A DNA stretch of 64,000 nucleotides from the IMG/VR virus record IMGVR_UViG_3300027985_000872, positions 102,619 through 166,618 of that record; one strand, 5' to 3'. The notes below the pieces were generated by a model, which had not been told where the DNA came from, did no database searches, and worked only from the letters and a program-made list of their open reading frames with translations. The stretch is from a virus. Below, piece by piece: positions 16,290-22,195 of this stretch; the first letter of the stretch is position 1, and the number at the start of each line of letters is the position of its first letter. Position numbers and translations under genes: made by a program.

Positions 16290-16491
16290 CACCACTCCTC
16301 ACGCTAATAAAGTCGATACCTCAAACGTCTATCTAACCTTATTTCTCATGAACATGTTCGACACTATGGCCAAACTAGGTTTGTGCGACGAATGGATGGA
16401 TATCATACTATTCATGCGAATGATAGGTCGATACAGAAAACTTGGACTAGTCTATGACCAACCCAGTAAACAGATAGCTTTTGTAGAATAA
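16282..16491 (+). CDS. A-type microprotein 11
   Basis: A 69-aa frame with core L-M-N-M-F-D-T-M-A-K-L-G-L followed by E-W-M. It overlaps the upstream member by 8 nt and is separated from the next by 16 nt containing a GGAGG ribosome binding site. Confidence 0.6.
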   Translation: MSNTTPHANKVDTSNVYLTLFLMNMFDTMAKLGLCDEWMDIILFMRMIGRYRKLGLVYDQPSKQIAFVE

Positions 16492-16507
16492 TAACACGGA
16501 GGTTATC

Positions 16508-16684
16508 ATGATCACGATCAGAGGCAGCTCGGTAAGATGGTACGACTCATGGTGTATATTAAGAAATCTGCACAGTATGTTGTGTAGACTCGACGTATAT
16601 ATCTACGTACAACCCGGTTATGTATACCGCTGGGATCCCGAGCTGGATACTGATCTGGACGACAGGGAGCACAATGAGAACTGA
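16508..16684 (+). CDS. A-type microprotein 12
   Basis: A 58-aa frame with GGAGG upstream of the ATG. Core W-C-I-L-R-N-L-H-S-M-L-C-R-L-D-V, then Y-R-W, and an acidic C-terminus. It overlaps the next gene by 11 nt. Confidence 0.65.
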   Translation: MITIRGSSVRWYDSWCILRNLHSMLCRLDVYIYVQPGYVYRWDPELDTDLDDREHNEN

Positions 16685-16784
16685 TGATCTAATGTTACAC
16701 ATGTTGAAGTTACTATATAGATTAGAGATTTTGAGTATCAATAACTTAAAGAATATGTGTTGCTGGAGTGAAGAGTGGCTCTAG
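16674..16784 (+). CDS. A-type microprotein 13 (minimal)
   Basis: Only 36 aa, close to the minimal unit: L-M-L-H-M-L-K-L-L-Y-R-L-E-I, then C-C-W-S-E-E-W-L. It overlaps the previous gene by 11 nt and the next GTG start by 10 nt. Confidence 0.55.
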   Translation: MRTDDLMLHMLKLLYRLEILSINNLKNMCCWSEEWL

Positions 16785-16888
16785 TAGATCTATTGAATCA
16801 ACTAACCGAAGAGAAAATACAAGCACTCTGTATAAGATACAAGATGTTTCAGATGCTGGAACGACTGAGGGTAAACGTATGGAGATAA
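16775..16888 (+). CDS. A-type microprotein 14 (GTG start)
   Basis: A 37-aa frame starting at GTG 16775 with GGAG 7 nt upstream. Core I-R-Y-K-M-F-Q-M-L-E-R-L-R-V followed by W. It overlaps the next ATG by 10 nt. A longer frame across the same DNA (from 16768) lacks family features in this stretch and is treated as a shadow. Confidence 0.5.
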   Translation: MALVDLLNQLTEEKIQALCIRYKMFQMLERLRVNVWR

Positions 16889-17046
16889 ACTACCATAGAT
16901 ATCTAGAAAACACATACGTGCTGATGAGAATGCTGTGGAAGTTCGGCATAAACAGCGATGCTATATACTCGTGGGACAACATACCAATGGCCTCAGTCAG
17001 ACTGTACGAGTACGTGGACGAGTGGGGAGAATACTATGATCGATAA
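16879..17046 (+). CDS. A-type microprotein 15
   Basis: A 55-aa frame with a clear family layout: Y-V-L-M-R-M-L-W-K-F-G-I, W-D-N-I-P in the middle, and V-D-E-W-G near the end. I choose the ATG at 16879, which overlaps the previous stop, rather than the upstream ATG at 16768. Confidence 0.65.
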   Translation: MEINYHRYLENTYVLMRMLWKFGINSDAIYSWDNIPMASVRLYEYVDEWGEYYDR

Positions 17047-17218
17047 TCAGTACAAGTCTCTTGAAACAGCAGAGATCATGAAAGTCTACGCGATACTCAT
17101 GACTCTGCGTAAGTTGGAGATATACAGCTGGACGTTCAGTTTAGTAGACGCTCTCAAAGAGAGAAATAAGATCTACGACTTCATTAAAGTGTGGGGGTGG
17201 GATGGAATCGCATATTGA
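17036..17218 (+). CDS. A-type microprotein 16
   Basis: A 60-aa frame with core V-Y-A-I-L-M-T-L-R-K-L-E-I, then W, then Y-D-F-I-K-V-W-G-W. It is one of the best matches to the family pattern. The start at 17036 overlaps the previous gene by 11 nt. Confidence 0.65.
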   Translation: MIDNQYKSLETAEIMKVYAILMTLRKLEIYSWTFSLVDALKERNKIYDFIKVWGWDGIAY

Positions 17219-17342
17219 TAGAAGAGTAAAGACGATCAAGTCCTTCAGGTGGCTTACCATGACATTAGAGAAACTCGGCGTGATGAACTACATGGGATTA
17301 TTGGCCTGCAAGGGATACATGGATAGGCACTATGACATATGA
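17202..17342 (+). CDS. A-type microprotein 17
   Basis: A 46-aa frame with core F-R-W-L-T-M-T-L-E-K-L-G-V. It overlaps both neighbours (17 and 11 nt). Confidence 0.6.
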   Translation: MESHIDRRVKTIKSFRWLTMTLEKLGVMNYMGLLACKGYMDRHYDI

Positions 17343-17502
17343 TTACATGGTAAACTGCATATGCGATATTTTTAAACTGCTGCGACTGATGGGCGTGCCG
17401 ACGGATTACTGGATATGGAATGATGGCGTGGAAACCGTGATAGAGGTATATATCACCGACGTCTACGATTTTATAGATGCGTGGGGTGGTGATGGCGACT
17501 AA
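17332..17502 (+). CDS. A-type microprotein 18
   Basis: A 56-aa frame with core C-D-I-F-K-L-L-R-L-M-G-V, then W-I-W-N, and Y-D-F-I-D-A-W-G near the C-terminus. It is clearly paralogous to members 15 and 16. Confidence 0.65.
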   Translation: MTYDYMVNCICDIFKLLRLMGVPTDYWIWNDGVETVIEVYITDVYDFIDAWGGDGD

Positions 17503-17632
17503 CCCTGTTGTTAATAGAATGTTGAACATAATAAACATAATGTTCATGATGGAAAGGCTATGCAACTGCGACTATCCTGGATTTCGTAGCTGCAGAGATT
17601 ATGCAATGAGGTGGTACGATGAACTCAAATAG
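17492..17632 (+). CDS. A-type microprotein 19
   Basis: A 46-aa frame with core I-I-N-I-M-F-M-M-E-R-L-C-N and C-terminal D-Y-A-M-R-W-Y. The start overlaps the previous gene by 11 nt. Confidence 0.6.
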   Translation: MATNPVVNRMLNIINIMFMMERLCNCDYPGFRSCRDYAMRWYDELK

Positions 17633-17641
17633 AGATAATCA

Positions 17642-17824
17642 ATGATTCTTGCAGCTACGATGTTCGACAGTGACGACTATAAGGCAATAGATAGATTGAT
17701 AACGATGTTGATCAAATTAGATGTGGTTAAGTGGGATTGGGATTACGGTCTACTTGAACCGTGGGAATACGTGCTCAGATGGGGAACAGTGGAGAAGCAA
17801 GAGATTATTTTAGAGCAATTATGA
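17642..17824 (+). CDS. A-type microprotein 20
   Basis: A 60-aa frame with core D-R-L-I-T-M-L-I-K-L-D-V, W-D-W, and W-E-Y-V-L-R-W-G. The stop overlaps the next start as ATGA. Confidence 0.65.
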   Translation: MILAATMFDSDDYKAIDRLITMLIKLDVVKWDWDYGLLEPWEYVLRWGTVEKQEIILEQL

Positions 17825-17964
17825 GAGCAGTATATGTAAACGGACGTGGAACAACGATGTACGAGGATGACGTGATCGAGCACATGATGTGGACAGTGAT
17901 GAAACTGGGATTAGCAGGGACCGAGTGGTGGCTAATGTACCCGATGGCGTACGACGATGAATAG
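17821..17964 (+). CDS. A-type microprotein 21
   Basis: A 47-aa frame from the ATG at 17821, in ATGA overlap with the previous gene. Core I-E-H-M-M-W-T-V-M-K-L-G-L followed by E-W-W. Confidence 0.6.
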   Translation: MRAVYVNGRGTTMYEDDVIEHMMWTVMKLGLAGTEWWLMYPMAYDDE

Positions 17965-18118
17965 CATAGAGAAAGTCATTGATAGCGGGAGTTACAGGAG
18001 TTTGATTGCATTTGTTATGGCGCTGCTGCATCTGGGTATTATCGATATGCATTATGCGGTTAGTATGGCAGACATGGATTTTGTGGTGAACTACGGGTTG
18101 GGAGACACGAGTGAGTAG
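17957..18118 (+). CDS. A-type microprotein 22
   Basis: A 53-aa frame with core L-I-A-F-V-M-A-L-L-H-L-G-I and C-terminal M-D-F-V-V-N-Y-G. It overlaps the previous member by 8 nt and the next by 8 nt. Confidence 0.6.
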   Translation: MNSIEKVIDSGSYRSLIAFVMALLHLGIIDMHYAVSMADMDFVVNYGLGDTSE

Positions 18119-18254
18119 GAAGAATCTGGTGATGATGTATTTCGATATATGGGTGATGATGGATAAGTTGGACATAGCATCTGGGTATTTTAGGAAAAGT
18201 AAGTTGTACATGTATGATTATTACGTGCGAGAGTGGGCGGCTGACGATGATTGA
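18111..18254 (+). CDS. A-type microprotein 23 (GTG start)
   Basis: A 47-aa frame from GTG at 18111. Core Y-F-D-I-W-V-M-M-D-K-L-D-I, then Y-Y-V-R-E-W. The 8-nt overlaps on both sides match neighbouring junctions, which supports the GTG start. Confidence 0.6.
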   Translation: MSRKNLVMMYFDIWVMMDKLDIASGYFRKSKLYMYDYYVREWAADDD

Positions 18255-18396
18255 TGAAAACTCGATTTTTAAAAGTCGTAGTTATAGGGTGCTCGACGCA
18301 ATGATGTTGATGATGTACAGGTTGTACATAGTTGATACTAGATGGTATCTTGATACGTATTCTATGTATTTTGTTAGGCGGTGGGGAAATGAGTGA
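18247..18396 (+). CDS. A-type microprotein 24
   Basis: A 49-aa frame with core M-M-L-M-M-Y-R-L-Y-I, then R-W-Y, and M-Y-F-V-R-R-W-G. The overlap on each side is 8 nt. Confidence 0.65.
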   Translation: MIDENSIFKSRSYRVLDAMMLMMYRLYIVDTRWYLDTYSMYFVRRWGNE

Positions 18397-18550
18397 GGAT
18401 GGTTCATATGTGGTGCTCAAGTTGGTGTGGATGTTAAGCTATTTAGAAATAATTAAGAAGCGCAAGATACAGAAGAGAGCAGGATATTATTATGCGCCGG
18501 GTATTAGTCCGATAGCTGTTATGAGATTTGTGAGAAAGCATGGAAAATAA
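18389..18550 (+). CDS. A-type microprotein 25
   Basis: A 53-aa frame with core L-K-L-V-W-M-L-S-Y-L-E-I, a G-Y-Y-Y-A-P-G-I turn, and M-R-F-V-R-K-H-G. The turn recurs in members 26 and 28. Confidence 0.65.
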   Translation: MSEDGSYVVLKLVWMLSYLEIIKKRKIQKRAGYYYAPGISPIAVMRFVRKHGK

Positions 18551-18689
18551 GGGCAGAGATACAGTGTTTGATTTGGTGTGGACGTTGCATAGGTTGAATA
18601 TAGGGACTGTAAGATGGGTAGAAGCAGGATATTGTTTGCCGAGTATTACGGTTGATATATTGAGAGCATTTGTGAGCAGACATGGGTAG
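18540..18689 (+). CDS. A-type microprotein 26
   Basis: A 49-aa frame, close paralog of member 25: F-D-L-V-W-T-L-H-R-L-N-I, A-G-Y-C-L-P-S-I, and R-A-F-V-S-R-H-G. Confidence 0.65.
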   Translation: MENKGRDTVFDLVWTLHRLNIGTVRWVEAGYCLPSITVDILRAFVSRHG

Positions 18690-18840
18690 TGAGAAAGTTG
18701 ATTCTATTTGGGTGATGATCAAGATGTTGAGTAAGTTGGACTTGGATATGAGTGAGTGGTTCAGTTATCATTGGAATCTCGGTGAATTTGCATCTAGTAA
18801 GTTTTGGAGTTTTGTGAGGAAGATAGATGTGTGCGATTAG
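18682..18840 (+). CDS. A-type microprotein 27
   Basis: A 52-aa frame with core W-V-M-I-K-M-L-S-K-L-D-L followed by W, then W-S-F-V-R-K. It overlaps the previous gene by 8 nt and the next by 14 nt. Confidence 0.65.
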   Translation: MGSEKVDSIWVMIKMLSKLDLDMSEWFSYHWNLGEFASSKFWSFVRKIDVCD

Positions 18841-18988
18841 AAGCGAAGATATAGCATATGAATTGGTGAGAATTCTATGGATGTTAGATATCGATGATAG
18901 ATATTGGGTGAGTCAAAGTGGATATTATGTAGGACATATTCCTACTAGTGTTATAGTAGAGTTCGCTAATAAATATAAAATCAAATAG
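18827..18988 (+). CDS. A-type microprotein 28 (last of first array)
   Basis: A 53-aa frame with core Y-E-L-V-R-I-L-W-M-L-D-I, then Y-W, G-Y-Y-V-G-H-I-P, and V-E-F-A-N-K-Y. It ends the uninterrupted array; the next 230 nt hold no gene. Confidence 0.6.
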   Translation: MCAIRSEDIAYELVRILWMLDIDDRYWVSQSGYYVGHIPTSVIVEFANKYKIK

Positions 18989-19127
18989 TTAGATCAACTA
19001 AAAAACAATGAAAATTCTAGGTATATAAAAAATAGGGTACATGTACATTGTGTTTTCAACTATATAGGTACAAAGGCACTGGGCCCCTTTATATGGTAGG
19101 GCCATAGTTTTTGTGGTACCTGTACCG

Positions 19128-19137
19128 ACCGACTCGA
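19128..19137 (+). promoter_or_regulatory. ACCGACTCGA element
   Basis: A variant of the recurring element, in the leader of the 19218 peptide, followed 40 nt later by a second copy. Confidence 0.55.
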
Positions 19138-19176
19138 AGTAAGGTTCATACTTACCGAGGCTAGCGGGTGCCTTTG

Positions 19177-19186
19177 ACCGACTCGA
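19177..19186 (+). promoter_or_regulatory. ACCGACTCGA element
   Basis: The second copy, 41 nt before the ATG at 19218 and upstream of a GGAGG site. Confidence 0.6.
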
Positions 19187-19217
19187 TAAGAACTCAACAA
19201 CTTAATCGGAGGTCGAT

Positions 19218-19313
19218 ATGATCGCTGTCATCATTACTGTACTGTACCGACTCAGACAAAGACGACAGACTCGATTCCCTCCCTTAACTGGGAAGGATAA
19301 ACAAGGGGGTTAA
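19218..19313 (+). CDS. 31-aa hydrophobic-basic peptide
   Basis: A short frame with a strong GGAGG site 5 nt upstream. The first 10 residues are hydrophobic (MIAVIITVLY), followed by an Arg-rich RLRQRRQTR segment. This suggests a membrane-inserted peptide or a leader peptide for the next gene, which starts 2 nt after its stop. Function unknown. Confidence 0.5.
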   Translation: MIAVIITVLYRLRQRRQTRFPPLTGKDKQGG

Positions 19314-19314
19314 C

Positions 19315-19503
19315 ATGAACGGTAAGACTTTTACCCGGACTCAGTTGATCAACCACGAACAGGGGACGATGGATCTCAACGGTGAAGACGTGGCTCTCGC
19401 CATTCAGGTAATGGATAGGGACGGGGACAACGTCGCCCACTTCGGCGTCAACGGTCATTTCCTGTACAGCGAGTTCAATCCCGCGTACGAGGTGATGCAA
19501 TGA
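19315..19503 (+). CDS. Small hypothetical protein
   Basis: A 62-aa soluble acidic protein with AAGGGGG upstream. Codon choice is GC-richer than the microprotein array, which may mark a strongly expressed region or a different origin. It has no recognised family and overlaps the next gene by 4 nt. Confidence 0.6.
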   Translation: MNGKTFTRTQLINHEQGTMDLNGEDVALAIQVMDRDGDNVAHFGVNGHFLYSEFNPAYEVMQ

Positions 19504-19691
19504 GACGCGAGTGGTTCAGGGAGTATTACTGGGGTCCGATGTTCGTTACATGGATCGCTGTTCCTAGTAACATGCAGAGCAGGGGAGACAGACCCGACAG
19601 GCGAAGGATGAGGACTATGAGTAAGAGAGGGAGACAGGTGTGTCGCAGCATCCGTCAACCCAAGAGAGGAAGGGGGAACAGAATAGATTAA
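19500..19691 (+). CDS. Small Arg-rich protein
   Basis: A 63-aa protein with an aromatic N-terminus (W-F-R-E-Y-Y-W-G) and a strongly basic C-terminal half (RRRMRTMSKRGRQ). The charge suggests nucleic acid binding. ATGA overlap with the preceding gene. Family not recognised. Confidence 0.55.
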   Translation: MRREWFREYYWGPMFVTWIAVPSNMQSRGDRPDRRRMRTMSKRGRQVCRSIRQPKRGRGNRID

Positions 19692-19810
19692 GAACAGTGG
19701 TCTCTAATGGCAGAGCTAAGTTTACCTCACTGAGGGGTAAAACCACTCTATCACTGGCCGTCGCGAGCCATGTGCGATAGTAAGAGCGACCACGTAATAT
19801 TGCCGGTTAG

Positions 19811-19876
19811 ATAGGGGAGTGATGCCACTTTAGTCGTAAGTCCTTCGGGCAAACGGTCTCGCTGCTCTCCTATTTT
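19811..19876 (+). terminator. Long-loop terminator-like hairpin
   Basis: The stem ATAGGGGAG/CTCTCCTAT is followed by TTTT. The 18-mer repeat begins at the end of the T run. Confidence 0.55.
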
Positions 19877-19894
19877 AACTGACACTGCTACGCC
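19877..19894 (+). repeat. 18-mer AACTGACACTGCTACGCC
   Basis: First of six copies. It lies right after a terminator T run and 13 nt before an ACCGATTCGA element. Confidence 0.75.
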
Positions 19895-19907
19895 TAACAG
19901 AGCTACA

Positions 19908-19917
19908 ACCGATTCGA
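19908..19917 (+). promoter_or_regulatory. ACCGATTCGA element
   Basis: No coding gene follows for 345 nt. The downstream sequence holds an inverted repeat (AACATAAC/GTTATGTT) and a terminator, which suggests a small RNA transcript. Confidence 0.6.
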
Positions 19918-20075
19918 TACTATACTATCAACATAACAAATATAAGTTATGTTACTTTAGTCTGTTAAGACAAGAGCGGGCATCTATGACTATGCGTCCG
20001 GTGGATATCTGTGATCACCTAAAATGCCACAGTAGTCGGGTGGTGGGACGAGAAGTCCCACTGCGTGCACCTTTT
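19918..20075 (+). ncRNA. Candidate small RNA
   Basis: A non-coding stretch bracketed by an ACCGATTCGA element and a T-run hairpin (GGGAC/GTCCC stem at 20045-20059). It contains an 8-bp inverted repeat near its 5' end. Untested inference. Confidence 0.4.
20044..20075 (+). terminator. Terminator-like hairpin
   Basis: The 6-bp stem TGGGAC/GTCCCA with loop GAGAA lies inside weaker GGTG/CACC pairing, followed by TTTT. Confidence 0.55.
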
Positions 20076-20093
20076 AACTGACACTGCTACGCC
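20076..20093 (+). repeat. 18-mer AACTGACACTGCTACGCC
   Basis: The second copy, identical to the first and again directly after a terminator T run. Confidence 0.75.
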
Positions 20094-20116
20094 CGCGACC
20101 GACTCTGTGTAACTGA

Positions 20117-20126
20117 ACCGATTCGA
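20117..20126 (+). promoter_or_regulatory. ACCGATTCGA element
   Basis: A perfect copy, 23 nt after the second 18-mer. A degenerate copy (ACCGACTCTG) lies at 20098. Confidence 0.6.
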
Positions 20127-20169
20127 TATAAAGTCAACAACAAAATAAGTTAAATAAAATAACTTATTA

Positions 20170-20179
20170 ACCGACTCGA
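20170..20179 (+). promoter_or_regulatory. ACCGACTCGA element
   Basis: One of three elements stacked within 110 nt ahead of the 20263 gene, next to an AATAAGTT/AACTTATT inverted repeat. Confidence 0.6.
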
Positions 20180-20215
20180 TGAGTCAACAACATTAAAAAA
20201 CATTGGTAGTTAATA

Positions 20216-20225
20216 ACCGACTCGA
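20216..20225 (+). promoter_or_regulatory. ACCGACTCGA element
   Basis: It lies 47 nt before the 20263 start, inside an inverted repeat TTGGTAGT/ACTACCAA that would loop it out. Confidence 0.6.
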
Positions 20226-20262
20226 TTATGTACTACCAACCAAGCAAACGAAGGGGGTTTGT

Positions 20263-20709
20263 ATGATGAATCAAAAGACAGCAGTGTATGAGGCAATTAA
20301 GTCAGTAAGAAGTTTTGAAGATGGTGACAAAGTCGAACTCACCAAAGACGAGAAGGCGACGGTCAGAGGTATCTTAGTGACGGGCTTTGAAGAGAACAAG
20401 ATCGAGCTCAAGTCTGCTCAAGACGACATCGGTAAGTATGTCAATGGACTACTCAACAACTGGTTGCGCAAGGACACTCGTCTGAATGGTAACGTGGTGT
20501 ACGAGATCAAGAACAAGGGGAGTCGTACAGGTCAACAAGACCCATTGATCAAGAACTTGAGACTACTCAAGAAGAAAGACGGGTTAAGTGAGACCGACAT
20601 CGCAGACATCGACGCAGCAATCGCGAAGAGAATCGCAGAGATCAGACCTGAGAAGGCAGTCGAGATCGATGCCTCAGTTCTGCCAGAAGAATTCCAGCAC
20701 TTAGTGTAA
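20263..20709 (+). CDS. Four-copy paralog family, copy 1 (highly expressed type)
   Basis: A 149-aa protein from ATG 20263 (or 20266), with AAGGGGG upstream. Predicted mostly helical and charged. Landmarks shared with the genes at 36420, 41599 and 58357: an early K-x-A-V-Y-x-A helix, L-T-K-D-x-K, a central Y-V-N-x-L-L-N-N-W-L-R-K-D block, N-K-G-S-R-T-G-Q, and a C-terminal P-E-x-x-H-L. The codons (AAG, ATC, AAC) and three stacked promoter-like elements suggest strong expression. A basic, abundant, paralogous protein might be a nucleoid-type or RNA-binding factor, but no family is recognised. Confidence 0.75.
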   Translation: MMNQKTAVYEAIKSVRSFEDGDKVELTKDEKATVRGILVTGFEENKIELKSAQDDIGKYVNGLLNNWLRKDTRLNGNVVYEIKNKGSRTGQQDPLIKNLRLLKKKDGLSETDIADIDAAIAKRIAEIRPEKAVEIDASVLPEEFQHLV

Positions 20710-20716
20710 AACTGGT

Positions 20717-20734
20717 GGGGACCGAGAGGTCCCC
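20717..20734 (+). terminator. Hairpin after the 20263 gene
   Basis: The 7-bp stem GGGGACC/GGTCCCC has a GAGA tetraloop. The T tract is weak. Confidence 0.5.
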
Positions 20735-20782
20735 GCTTATACTACGATGAATATCTGATGGAACCGTAGATATGAAGTAGGT

Positions 20783-20851
20783 CAGAGAGACTAGGTGATC
20801 AGGACGACACGACCAGATGCGAGGTGAGATTCCGCGCTAAGTCTCTCTCCC
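20783..20851 (+). ncRNA. tRNA-sized long-stem fold
   Basis: AGAGAGACT near 20785 can pair with AGTCTCTCT near 20840, closing about 50 nt that include a hairpin with a 7-nt loop (GCGAGG-TGAGATT-CCGCGC). The shape is tRNA-like but lacks the canonical T-loop sequence. It may be a 5' UTR structure for the next gene. Confidence 0.3.
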
Positions 20852-20863
20852 TAACCAGGAGGT

Positions 20864-20995
20864 ATGATGTCAGATGTAGCAGTACTAGCGTTGTGTATTG
20901 TAGGTGTATTAGTCGGAGCTGTGTTGAAGATAAAGTTGAAGTTGATGCTGTTCGACAAGAAAACATGTAACGCTGAAGAGAGTATGGAGGAGTAA
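20864..20995 (+). CDS. Small single-pass membrane protein
   Basis: A 43-aa protein with AGGAGG upstream of two adjacent ATGs. Residues 5-22 form a membrane helix (VAVLALCIVGVLVGAV), followed by KIKLKL and an acidic tail. It probably sits in the inner membrane. The stop overlaps the next start as TAATG. Confidence 0.65.
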   Translation: MMSDVAVLALCIVGVLVGAVLKIKLKLMLFDKKTCNAEESMEE

Positions 20996-21213
20996 TGAGG
21001 GGACAACAAGCAGTAGGTACATTTGTTGTGGGTAGACTATACTTCTCCACTTTAAGAGACTACTTATCGCGACAGATCTTCCTCGGTAAGAAGTTCATGG
21101 TGCAGGAGTCTTCGGGGTTTATTCAGAAGACTTTCACCATCAAGGGCGACGTTAATGATGTTAATGAGGTGTATAAAGCTGTTACCGAGTGGATCAAAAA
21201 ATTAGAAGAGTGA
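20995..21213 (+). CDS. Small hypothetical protein
   Basis: A 72-aa soluble protein translationally coupled to the membrane peptide upstream. Mixed beta/alpha: F-V-V-G-R-L-Y-F near the start and a C-terminal helix V-Y-K-A-V-T-E-W-I-K-K-L. The name of the family is not recognised. Confidence 0.6.
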   Translation: MRGQQAVGTFVVGRLYFSTLRDYLSRQIFLGKKFMVQESSGFIQKTFTIKGDVNDVNEVYKAVTEWIKKLEE

Positions 21214-21256
21214 TGGGGCTTCGGCCCTGCCACTTTCCATCAGTAAAGGAAGAACT

Positions 21257-21403
21257 ATGACTGAATCATTTTTAATCGTGTTCTGTCCCGGCATTCTACT
21301 TCTTTTTACGATGATGTTCGTGGGAAGAAGATCAGCCGTCAAGGCAAGAACTATCAGGTACTTAGAGAAGGCACGTGCCTTCAACGAGTCTTTAAAGAGA
21401 TAA
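21257..21403 (+). CDS. Small single-pass membrane protein
   Basis: A 48-aa protein with AAAGGAAG upstream. A membrane helix spans residues 4-22 (FLIVFCPGILLLFTMMFV), then a basic helical tail. It is similar in plan to the 20864 peptide. Confidence 0.6.
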   Translation: MTESFLIVFCPGILLLFTMMFVGRRSAVKARTIRYLEKARAFNESLKR

Positions 21404-21429
21404 AGGAAGGTGATCACATATCTACCCTT

Positions 21430-21452
21430 AGCCCGGACCTACGGTCTGGGCT
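21430..21452 (+). terminator. Hairpin ahead of the 18-mer
   Basis: A 10-bp stem AGCCCGGACC/GGTCTGGGCT (one G-U) with a 3-nt loop. No T run follows, so it may instead be a processing or stability hairpin. Confidence 0.45.
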
Positions 21453-21466
21453 TCGCGGTATATAAC

Positions 21467-21484
21467 AACTGACACTGCTACGCC
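21467..21484 (+). repeat. 18-mer AACTGACACTGCTACGCC
   Basis: The third copy, 13 nt before an ACCGATTCGA element, the same spacing as the first copy. Confidence 0.75.
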
Positions 21485-21497
21485 ACTGTCCCACTCG

Positions 21498-21507
21498 ACC
21501 GATTCGA
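21498..21507 (+). promoter_or_regulatory. ACCGATTCGA element
   Basis: It lies 35 nt before the ATG at 21533. A TATAAT at 21516 falls only 11 nt from the ATG, too close to serve as the -10 for an mRNA that keeps its ribosome binding site. Confidence 0.65.
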
Positions 21508-21532
21508 TTAGTTATTATAATAAGGGGGAGTT

Positions 21533-21805
21533 ATGAGTAAGCGAGTATTACCAGAAGCTTTTGATGGTCTAGATATAGCATCTATTGTAGATGAAGCTAA
21601 AAGAGAGTTCGATGATGGCGCATCGACTAATCTAGTGTGTTACACGCTCAATCCCTCTCAAGCCGGCATGTCTGGCTGTGATCAGTGTTTAGTCACAGCT
21701 CTCTTACCGGCTAAAATATGCTATAAATACAACCACTATAGAATTATAGGCATGCTTCAAGAGATCATAGCAGAAGAGATCCTACTAGGAGACAGAAATG
21801 AGTGA
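21533..21805 (+). CDS. B-type Cys-rich protein (NPxQxG..CDQC subtype)
   Basis: A 90-aa protein preceded by an 18-mer, an ACCGATTCGA element and AAGGGGG. Subtype hallmarks: an N-terminal helix, C-Y-T-L-N-P-S-Q-x-G, then G-C-D-Q-C, a later lone C, and the tail I-I-A-E-E-I-L-L-G. The 27095 gene is a clear paralog. The C-terminal codons CTAGGAG supply the ribosome binding site of the next gene at 21798. Possibly a small zinc knuckle; function unknown. Confidence 0.7.
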   Translation: MSKRVLPEAFDGLDIASIVDEAKREFDDGASTNLVCYTLNPSQAGMSGCDQCLVTALLPAKICYKYNHYRIIGMLQEIIAEEILLGDRNE

Positions 21806-21893
21806 GCGAATACTGCAATACCTATACAAACAATACTGGTTTAAGAGATACCTAGTAAGAACATGGAAGTATCTTAGAAGGACGGATACATGA
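21798..21893 (+). CDS. 31-aa basic aromatic peptide
   Basis: A short frame coupled on both sides (overlaps of 8 and 4 nt). The sequence is Tyr/Trp/Arg-rich (Y-K-Q-Y-W-F-K-R-Y). No family beyond a loose resemblance to A-type peptides. Confidence 0.5.
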   Translation: MSERILQYLYKQYWFKRYLVRTWKYLRRTDT

Positions 21894-22195
21894 GTCAATA
21901 CCGTCCCACCCAAGAAGAAATAGATAAGCTGATGCACGTGTACAACGAGTACTACGACCCGGACAAGAACGAGTGGTCTGGAGATCAGTGCGAGTTATGC
22001 ATCGTGCTAGATCCCGCAGAAGAGAGTGATGATCTCGACGACTACGACTTCTTCTGTGAACAATGTATTATCACCAAGTTAAAACTAGATAACTTCTGCA
22101 ATAACAGCGATACCTATTCAGCCACTCTAAAGGCCATCGAGGTCGTAGTCCAGCAGGCACTAGAGAAAGAAGTATTCGAGGAGGAAAATGAGTAA
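21890..22195 (+). CDS. B-type Cys-rich protein (EIDKLMHVYNEYY subtype)
   Basis: A 101-aa acidic protein with paired cysteines (C-E-L-C and C-E-Q-C) and a later C, followed by a helical tail ending F-E-E-E-N-E. The 30599 gene is a close paralog (shared Q-I/E-D-x-L, Y-N-E-Y-Y, E-W-S). The GAGGAAAATGAG at its end provides the ribosome binding site and start of the next gene. Confidence 0.7.
   Translation: MSQYRPTQEEIDKLMHVYNEYYDPDKNEWSGDQCELCIVLDPAEESDDLDDYDFFCEQCIITKLKLDNFCNNSDTYSATLKAIEVVVQQALEKEVFEEENE

Larger units (their letters stand above)
19692..19906 (+). ncRNA. Untranslated structured region ending in a terminator
   Basis: There are no convincing frames. The stretch ends in a 9-bp stem (19811-19819 with 19865-19873, one G-U) followed by TTTT, enclosing smaller hairpins such as CCTTCGGG. 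It could be the 3' UTR of the operon or a separate small RNA. Confidence 0.4.

Noticed and set aside
16768-16878. Upstream extension of A-type microprotein 15 to an ATG at 16768
   Set aside because: The extra residues lack family features, while a GTG-started frame over the same DNA shows the A-type core with a ribosome binding site.
17254-18722. Minus-strand frames across the microprotein array
   Set aside because: They overlap the dense plus-strand gene chain, have no ribosome binding sites and no resemblance to each other.
20783-20851. A tRNA gene at the long-stem fold
   Set aside because: It lacks the TTC-rich T-loop and a convincing anticodon arm; kept only as a low-confidence structured RNA.
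21516-21521. TATAAT shortly after the ACCGATTCGA element as a sigma-70 -10 box (also 29280, 40141)
   Set aside because: It lies only 11 nt before the ATG at 21533, so the mRNA would lose its Shine-Dalgarno sequence; several other copies of the element lack any TATAAT.
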